Assembly: GCA_903928045.1 (NCBI GenBank)
Contig: CAIYPH010000513.1
Span: 1 to 14,817 of the forward strand
DNA: 14,817 bases
Source: an uncultured Rhodospirillales bacterium
Lineage (GTDB): Bacteria; Pseudomonadota; Alphaproteobacteria; Acetobacterales; Acetobacteraceae
Direction: 5' to 3'
The translations under genes were made by a program, and so were the position numbers. Shown in pieces: positions 14,534 through 14,817 of this stretch. Each line of letters opens with the position of its first letter. The stretch's first letter is position 1. The notes beneath the pieces were generated by a model that searched no databases, had not been told where the DNA came from, and was given only the letters and a program-made list of their open reading frames with translations.

Positions 14534-14817
14534 ATGAGCACCATTCAGATAGCCACCGATACGCAGACCGCCCTCACCACGGCGATCGGCGCCGCCGCGC
14601 CGGGCGATACGCTGGTGTTCAGCTCCGGCGGCACGATCACGCTGACCCATTCGCTGACCATCGCGCAGGGCGTGACGATCGACGGCGGCGGGACCATCAC
14701 GCTGCTGGGCAATGGCGGCTTCACCGATGTCGTGATGACCGGCGGGACCGTGACGCTGCGCAACCTGACCATCGCCGGCGGCACGGGGGTGGGCGCGGAC
14801 GGGACGGCTGGAAGCGC
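14534..14817 (+). CDS. N-terminal part of a beta-helix repeat protein, cut by the right edge
   Basis: The frame starts at ATG 14534 with GGAGG about 10 nt upstream and stays open to the window end (94 codons). It reads MSTIQIATDTQTALTTAIGAA, then APGDTLVFSSGGTITL, and repeating strands of the type LTIAQGVTIDGGGTITLLG and GGTVTLRNLTIAGGTG. This is the pattern of a right-handed parallel beta-helix, as in pectate-lyase-like domains, large surface adhesins and RTX-type calcium-binding proteins. No Sec signal peptide is present at the N-terminus, so if exported it would fit type I secretion with a C-terminal signal, which lies outside the window. The function cannot be named. Confidence 0.75.
   Translation, partial: MSTIQIATDTQTALTTAIGAAAPGDTLVFSSGGTITLTHSLTIAQGVTIDGGGTITLLGNGGFTDVVMTGGTVTLRNLTIAGGTGVGADGTAGS

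Overview
The window is GC-rich (coding DNA with a strong G/C preference at third codon positions) and reads as a chromosomal segment of an alphaproteobacterium. The protein styles (PurF with an N-terminal stretch ending [11 protein letters not shown], PurF followed by an SDR gene, a paa gene set) and the A/T-rich palindromic repeats between GC-rich genes suggest Acetobacteraceae (Rhodospirillales). This placement is an inference from sequence style, not from a marker gene. No rRNA, tRNA, CRISPR array, transposase or phage gene was seen.

Layout. (1) 1-2188, + strand: the end of purF, open through the left edge, then an SDR oxidoreductase 2 bp later. (2) 2270-4862, + strand: a compact modABC molybdate ABC transporter operon behind a palindrome that resembles a ModE (Mo-box) operator. 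(3) 4863-9669: two divergent peptidase genes (S10 serine carboxypeptidase on -, M16 zinc peptidase on +), then a polytopic membrane protein. Three copies of a modular palindromic repeat lie between them. The M16 gene is broken by a frameshift near 7306. Repeat copies 2 and 3 are inverted relative to each other and flank the membrane protein gene. (4) 9670-11913: a small orphan ORF with one membrane segment, a FrnE/DsbA-like thiol oxidoreductase (-), an atypical SDR (+) lacking the catalytic Tyr, and a glyoxalase-fold VOC protein (-) whose stop codon overlaps that of the SDR. (5) 12001-14514, + strand: paaG-paaI-paaK, translationally coupled genes of aerobic phenylacetyl-CoA catabolism. (6) 14534 to the right edge: the start of a beta-helix-type repeat protein.

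How the genes work together. ModA, ModB and ModC form one molybdate importer, probably shut off when molybdate is plentiful. PaaK activates phenylacetate to phenylacetyl-CoA, PaaG isomerises the ring epoxide to the oxepin, and PaaI recovers CoA from dead-end thioesters. The ring epoxidase (paaABCDE) and paaZ are not in the window. The other genes look like unlinked housekeeping or accessory functions.

The most interesting unexplained structure is the repeat family at 4867-4961, 7771-7920 and 9403-9550: hairpin A, a conserved core of about 65 bp, then hairpin B. Its stem carries a compensatory base-pair change, and one copy is cut off exactly at the core/B boundary.
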